From: Tellurirhabdus rosea
GTDB lineage: Bacteria; Bacteroidota; Bacteroidia; Cytophagales; Spirosomataceae
Assembly (NCBI RefSeq): GCF_026278345.1
Contig: NZ_CP111085.1
Span: 4,684,282 to 4,748,281 of the forward strand
Length of the DNA: 64,000 nucleotides
Direction of reading: 5' to 3'
The notes beneath the pieces were generated by a model. The model ran no database searches, had not been told where the DNA came from, and saw nothing but the letters and a program-made list of their open reading frames with translations. The position numbers and the translations under genes are program-made. How positions within the stretch are numbered: position 1 is the stretch's first letter; each line of letters starts with the position of its first letter. This document shows positions 60,206-64,000 of this stretch, one piece after another.

Positions 60206-60878
60206 ATGCCAGACAGTCCGCCAGCGTCCGGATGTACGCCTCCCGGTAGGCATCGACATCCCGGTTTCGGTACTGCAGAATGTAGCGCGGATGGTCCAGC
60301 GTCAGGATGCGGTCGAAAAAGCCGTGCTGCTCGTTGAGGCGGCGGAGGTAGGTTTCGTTCTTGCGGCCCAGACAGACGGCCACATCCCGCCGCCCGCCGA
60401 AGGTCAGCTGCGTCCGGACGGTTTCGGCGATGGCGGGCCAAAGCGCCGTGGTGGTAGCCCGGTCGTCGTAAAAATTGTAATTCTTCCCTTCCCGTACGAG
60501 CGCCAGCGGATACAGCGAGGTGATGAAGAAATGGCCGTAAAATTCCGCCGCCCCGCCAAATGCTTCAACCACCTGGTACACAAACCGGCTCGATACCTCC
60601 AGCCGTTTGGGAAGGTCGTTGTCGATGCCGCAGTAGGTCGCCAGATTCTGCGCCGACGTGAACGAAACGCCCGTGATGCCCGCCCCAAACCGGCCCGGAT
60701 TAATGCCGAGGATGAACACGCGGGGACGGGTATCGTCGAAAAAGCGGGTGAAAAATCGCCGGACCACATCCTGAACGGCGGGCTGCCGGTACGGATTCAG
60801 GACCGAAACGCCCGGCGGCAGGTGGTCGGGTTCGTTCAGCTGGAAATAATAGTCGATGGCGCGGCTGGCGAAGGTCAT
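60204..60878 (-). CDS. SMUG2-type uracil-DNA glycosylase family protein
   Basis: A 224-residue protein of the uracil-DNA glycosylase superfamily, SMUG2/DUF4918 group. Motif A is VFILGINPGRFGAGITGVSF near residue 67; then LYPLALVREGKNYNFYDDRA, AVCLGRKN and motif B-like LDHPRYILQYRNRDVDAY near 190. SMUG2 enzymes remove uracil or xanthine from DNA; whether this one does is inferred from family only. The start at 60878 fits the family's N-terminus. It lies 22 bp downstream of... the neighbouring hydrolase gene's end at 60901 is only 22 bp away on the same strand, so they are probably co-transcribed. Confidence 0.85.
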   Translation of the reverse strand: MTFASRAIDYYFQLNEPDHLPPGVSVLNPYRQPAVQDVVRRFFTRFFDDTRPRVFILGINPGRFGAGITGVSFTSAQNLATYCGIDNDLPKRLEVSSRFVYQVVEAFGGAAEFYGHFFITSLYPLALVREGKNYNFYDDRATTTALWPAIAETVRTQLTFGGRRDVAVCLGRKNETYLRRLNEQHGFFDRILTLDHPRYILQYRNRDVDAYREAYIRTLADCLA

Positions 60879-60900
60879 GGATGGTATGGCTGTTTTCTGC

Positions 60901-61722
60901 CTAACGGTTAAAAACGGCAAAGCATTCCGCCGCCAGCTCGCCGATGACCCGCTCGGCCTCGGCGGTCGTCAGGCCCTGCACCAGCACCGACAGCACAAAC
61001 GGGCGGCGGGCGTAGACAATCCCGGCATCGCCCCGCACGTAGGCCAGCGTCCCGGTTTTGTGCGCCACGGCGACGGTTTTGGGCAGCAGGCGCGGAATGG
61101 TGAGCGTGTCTTCGTTGCGTTTGAGGATGTCGAGCATCTGTTCACAAAGCGGCGCCGTACCGACCTGCCCGCGGTAGATCTGGACCAGCAGGCCGTTCAG
61201 CTCGCGGGCGGTGACGTAATTTTCCACGCCCCGCGCGACGGCGGCTGTATCCATCATCATCCGGTTCAGCTGGCTCTGCGTCAGGCCGAGCGTGCGCATC
61301 CGGTCGTTGACGGCCTTCATGCCCAGATCGCGGAGCAGAATGTTGGTTGCCGTGTTGTCGCTCAGCGTCATCATCAGCGTGATGAGGTCGCGGTAGGCGA
61401 TGCGGCTCCGGTGCTGGTAGGTTTGCAGTACGCCCGAGCCGCCCACTTTGTCGGAATCCTGGAGGATGTAAATTTCGTCGGGGTTCAGCCGGCCATCCCG
61501 AACGGCTTCCATCGCTTCCACCATAATCGGCAGCTTGATGAGGCTGGCGGACGGCAGGCGCTCGTCGGCCCGCTGGTAAAAGGCCGTCGTATCGGCCAGC
61601 GACCGGACCGCCAGGCTTACGCGCGCCGCGGGCGGCAGCGTGCCGAGGTAGCGGTTCAGATTCGCGTGCAGGGATTGACCGAGTGCCAAAACAGGGAAGA
61701 GAAGGAAAAAGAGTACTTTCAT
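60901..61722 (-). CDS. Class A beta-lactamase-fold serine hydrolase
   Basis: A 273-residue exported protein (signal to LALGQ). The class A serine hydrolase motifs are present: SxxK as SLIK (60-63), SDN (121-123) and KTG (222-224). However, the omega-loop motif ExxLN carrying the deacylating Glu166 is not found: that region reads RMMMDTAAVARGVEN. It is therefore doubtful that it is an efficient beta-lactamase; a peptidase, esterase or penicillin-binding-like role in the periplasm is as likely. The start overlaps the end of the dehydrogenase gene by 4 bp (ATGA), so translation is coupled. Confidence 0.85.
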   Translation of the reverse strand: MKVLFFLLFPVLALGQSLHANLNRYLGTLPPAARVSLAVRSLADTTAFYQRADERLPSASLIKLPIMVEAMEAVRDGRLNPDEIYILQDSDKVGGSGVLQTYQHRSRIAYRDLITLMMTLSDNTATNILLRDLGMKAVNDRMRTLGLTQSQLNRMMMDTAAVARGVENYVTARELNGLLVQIYRGQVGTAPLCEQMLDILKRNEDTLTIPRLLPKTVAVAHKTGTLAYVRGDAGIVYARRPFVLSVLVQGLTTAEAERVIGELAAECFAVFNR

Positions 61723-62660
61723 AGAAGTTCCTGTAACTGCTGCACCAGCACCTCGTTGATGCGGACGTAGCTTTCGTGCGTCCAGCCCGCCACGTGCGGC
61801 GTCAGTACTACCTTCTCCGACTGGCGGAGGTAGTCGAAGGCGGCCTGCTGCTCGGGTGTCAGTTTCTGGAGCTTTTCGTTTTCCAGCACGTCCAGACAGG
61901 CACCGCGTATCTTCCCGGATTCCAGTCCCCGGACGATGGACGACAGCGAAGCGATTTCGCCCCGGGCGATGTTCACGAAGTAAAACGGCTTCGCAAACCG
62001 GGCGATCCATTCGTCGTCCACCATATGTCGCGTTTCGGAGGTGAGGGGAATGTGGAGGCTGACGAGGTCGGCCTGGCTGAAAATCTCCTCCATAGACACC
62101 TCCTGCGCGTAGGCGTCGCCGTAACCACTCCGGTATTTATCGTAACCAAGCACCCGGCAGCCGAAGCCCGACAACCGGCGGGCGGTGGCGCTGCCGTTGT
62201 TGCCGTAGCCGATGATGCCCCAGGTGAGGCTGCCCAGCTCGTACCCGCGGTTGCCTTCCCGGTCCCAGACGCCCCGCCGCACCTCGCGGTCGGCTTTGAA
62301 CAGGTTCGCCAGCAGACCCAGCACCATCCCGACGGTATGCTCGGCGACGGCATCGCGGTTGCCGGTTCCGGCATGAAACACCCGGATACCCCGGCGGCTC
62401 GTTTCGGCCAGATCGATCAGGTCCAGCCCGGCTCCGGCCCGGCCGATGAAGCGGAGCCGGGGCCCGGCTTCCAGCAGGGAGGCGTCCACTTTGGTTTTAC
62501 TGCGTATAAAAAGCCCTTCGTACCGGGCTAACTGTTCCAGCAGACCCTCCCGGTTGATGGTCGGCTGATAATCAAACTGAACATGCGCTCCTTCGAGCAT
62601 TGGGAAAAGCGACGGGTGCATTTCGTCGGCAATCAGAATGGTCGGCTGTTGGTCGGACAT
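61719..62660 (-). CDS. D-2-hydroxyacid dehydrogenase (phosphoglycerate dehydrogenase-like)
   Basis: A 313-residue NAD-dependent dehydrogenase of the SerA type without the C-terminal ACT domain. Seen: IGRAGAGLDLIDLAETSRRG (about 87-106), the NAD loop WGIIGYGNNGSATARRLSGF (GxGxxG), VNIARGEIASL with the catalytic Arg and the catalytic His in LTPHVAGWTHES near residue 292. It probably makes phosphohydroxypyruvate for serine (and, with pdxA beside it, could relate to erythronate-phosphate use in B6 synthesis), but the substrate is inferred. It is the first gene of a three-gene minus-strand group. Confidence 0.87.
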   Translation of the reverse strand: MSDQQPTILIADEMHPSLFPMLEGAHVQFDYQPTINREGLLEQLARYEGLFIRSKTKVDASLLEAGPRLRFIGRAGAGLDLIDLAETSRRGIRVFHAGTGNRDAVAEHTVGMVLGLLANLFKADREVRRGVWDREGNRGYELGSLTWGIIGYGNNGSATARRLSGFGCRVLGYDKYRSGYGDAYAQEVSMEEIFSQADLVSLHIPLTSETRHMVDDEWIARFAKPFYFVNIARGEIASLSSIVRGLESGKIRGACLDVLENEKLQKLTPEQQAAFDYLRQSEKVVLTPHVAGWTHESYVRINEVLVQQLQELL

Positions 62661-62693
62661 CCGTAGGTTTTTGTAACTTGCAGGGAAAAGTTA

Positions 62694-62802
62694 AATTTTG
62701 AATGATTGAATGACTGAATAGCTCCGCTATCCTGAGATTGGTGAAGCTACTTACCGCAGCGGCGGACTGCCAATCCGTCATTCAATCATTCAAAATTTCT
62801 TC
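62694..62802. repeat. Imperfect microsatellite-armed palindrome
   Basis: TTTGAATGATTGAATGACTGAA arm and its complement with a centre containing TAGCTCCGC and GCAGCGGCGGACTG; the core complement is less complete than in the others. It lies between divergent genes, upstream of both pdxA and the dehydrogenase gene. Confidence 0.78.
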
Positions 62803-62822
62803 GGCGAAACTAACAAATGTAA

Positions 62823-64000
62823 ATGGAACAGCGCCAATCGGAACGAAAAAACGAGCGTCAGTTGGATAATGGGCAGGAATGGGGCGGATCAGAAAAAAAC
62901 GGTCAGGACCGGCAGGGTCAGGATCGGCAGAATGCTAACCGTAACAACCCCGAACGCATTAACCCCGAAGACCGGCTGGTCATCGGCATCACGCTCGGCG
63001 ATTACAACGGCGTCGGGCCGGAAGTAATCCTTAAGGCTCTGCAAAACAATCGTTTGCAGAAGATTTGCACCCCGGTCATCTACGGCTCCATGCGGGTATT
63101 GAACCGGTATAAAAATATACTGCACCAGGCGGGACTCCCGATCAAGGACTGGAACCTGAACGGCATTCAGCAGGTAAGCGGGGCTAACCACCGCCTGACC
63201 AACGTCATTACCTGCTGGAACGAGCAGAACCAGAACGGTCAGAACAGCGATATTCAGCCCGGCAAAGTGACACCGGAGGCCGGGGCGGCCGCTTTAGCCT
63301 GTCTGCAGCGGGCTACCGAAGACCTGAAAGCGGGTCACCTCCACGCGGTGGTCACGGCGCCCATCAACAAGCACAACATTCAGAACGAGGAGTTTAAGTT
63401 TCCCGGACATACCGAGTACTTTGCCGCCCAGTTTGAAAACCGGGAAAATCTGATGTTTCTGGTGAGTCCGCAGCTCCGGGTGGGGGTCGTGACGGGGCAC
63501 ATTCCGCTGGGCCGCGTCCGTTCGTCGATCACGCGCGAGCGGGTTTTGCAGAAACTGAACCTGATGTACGCTTCGCTGCGGAACGATTTCGGGATTCGCA
63601 AGCCGCGGATCGCCGTGCTGGGCCTCAACCCGCACGCGGGCGAAAACGGGCTGCTGGGCAACGAGGAACAGGAAATTCTGATTCCGCTCATCAACGAACT
63701 GCGGCAGAAAGGCCAGCTGATCTACGGCCCCTTCCCGTCCGACGGCTTCTTCGGCACGCAGGGCTACCGGAAGTACGACGCCGTGCTGGCGATGTACCAC
63801 GACCAGGGCCTGATTCCGTTCAAAACGCTGGCGTTCGATGAGGGCGTCAACTTTACGGCGGGCCTGCCCATCGTCCGGACGTCTCCCGACCACGGCACCG
63901 CCTACGACATAGCCGGGAAAAACCTGGCCGACGAAAATTCCATGCTCCAGGCGATCTTCCTGGCCTGCGACATTGCCCGCACGCGCAAAGAGGCGGCCGA
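62823..64000 (+). CDS. pdxA: 4-hydroxythreonine-4-phosphate dehydrogenase, 5' part
   Basis: The first 392 codons of pdxA, which oxidises 4-hydroxythreonine 4-phosphate in vitamin B6 synthesis; the 3' end lies beyond the window. Seen: RLVIGITLGDYNGVGPEVIL (family start), VTAPINKHN, KFPGHTEYFA, GLNPHAGENG and YHDQGLIPFKTLAF carrying the metal-binding histidines. About 45 residues precede the normal start; they are hydrophilic (Gln/Asn/Asp/Arg-rich) and include a GQDRQ repeat from a 15-bp duplication. No in-frame ATG nearer the core exists, so the extension is probably real, but a non-ATG start cannot be ruled out. Confidence 0.93.
   Translation, partial: MEQRQSERKNERQLDNGQEWGGSEKNGQDRQGQDRQNANRNNPERINPEDRLVIGITLGDYNGVGPEVILKALQNNRLQKICTPVIYGSMRVLNRYKNILHQAGLPIKDWNLNGIQQVSGANHRLTNVITCWNEQNQNGQNSDIQPGKVTPEAGAAALACLQRATEDLKAGHLHAVVTAPINKHNIQNEEFKFPGHTEYFAAQFENRENLMFLVSPQLRVGVVTGHIPLGRVRSSITRERVLQKLNLMYASLRNDFGIRKPRIAVLGLNPHAGENGLLGNEEQEILIPLINELRQKGQLIYGPFPSDGFFGTQGYRKYDAVLAMYHDQGLIPFKTLAFDEGVNFTAGLPIVRTSPDHGTAYDIAGKNLADENSMLQAIFLACDIARTRKEAA

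Noticed and set aside
60901-61722. Acquired antibiotic-resistance beta-lactamase
   Set aside because: The omega-loop Glu motif is missing and the gene is translationally coupled to a housekeeping-type dehydrogenase gene with the same composition.

Overview
The window reads as the chromosome of a Bacteroidota bacterium, most likely an environmental Cytophagales member close to Spirosoma or its relatives. This is inferred from a SusC/SusD pair, a C-terminal T9SS sorting domain, a DUF4286 protein, several upstream sites matching the Bacteroidota -7 box TAnnTTTG, and a high GC content (clearly above 50 percent by eye) outside one region. No database search was possible, so the genus is not established. 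I saw no rRNA, tRNA or CRISPR array.

Layout. 1-8140: the tail of a T9SS cargo protein, then a minus-strand SusC-SusD-lipoprotein-M20 amidohydrolase set that looks like an uptake locus for an N-acylated or peptide substrate. 8541-14093: an SDR oxidoreductase, an exported SnoaL/NTF2-like protein, a TonB-dependent receptor of the beta-barrel-3 family and a fibronectin III protein. 14094-16273: an AT-rich stretch with a 21-bp tandem array, a laminin-B-like lipoprotein and remnants of polysaccharide genes. 16374-34260: a surface polysaccharide locus. On the plus strand it has an AlgD-like dehydrogenase and a GT4. On the minus strand it has YjbH (as two genes), Wza, Wzc kinase, an initiating phosphoglycosyl transferase, Wzx, Wzy, five further glycosyltransferases and an acetyltransferase. 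The part from 19.9 to 28.0 kb is strikingly AT-rich (near 30 percent GC by eye), and a decayed IS1-family transposase lies at its edge.

34344-52227: outer-membrane proteins, a small membrane protein, an RND/MMPL exporter, two Gfo/Idh/MocA oxidoreductases, TsaE, alanine dehydrogenase, a Wzi-like capsule protein, homoserine kinase, the fused aspartokinase-homoserine dehydrogenase, a PLP aminotransferase and a double-domain universal stress protein. 52471-64000: a VWA protein and its probable MoxR/ChlI-type AAA+ partner, separated by an opposite-strand seven-repeat IPT/TIG lipoprotein; then YbjQ, an orphan soluble histidine kinase, a small lipoprotein, a SMUG2-type glycosylase, a class A beta-lactamase-fold hydrolase, a 2-hydroxyacid dehydrogenase and the 5' part of pdxA.

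The most unusual feature across the window is a family of about a dozen large intergenic palindromes. Their arms are built of 7-8 bp microsatellite units (TGAATGAC, GAGTTAT, GAAAGAGT types), and many enclose a GCTCCGC...GCGGAGC core. Most begin exactly at gene stop codons and even supply the last codons and stop of the gene; one sits in the probable leader of thrA. Second is the 21-bp tandem array at 14304-14513. Neither is explained by a feature type I recognise.
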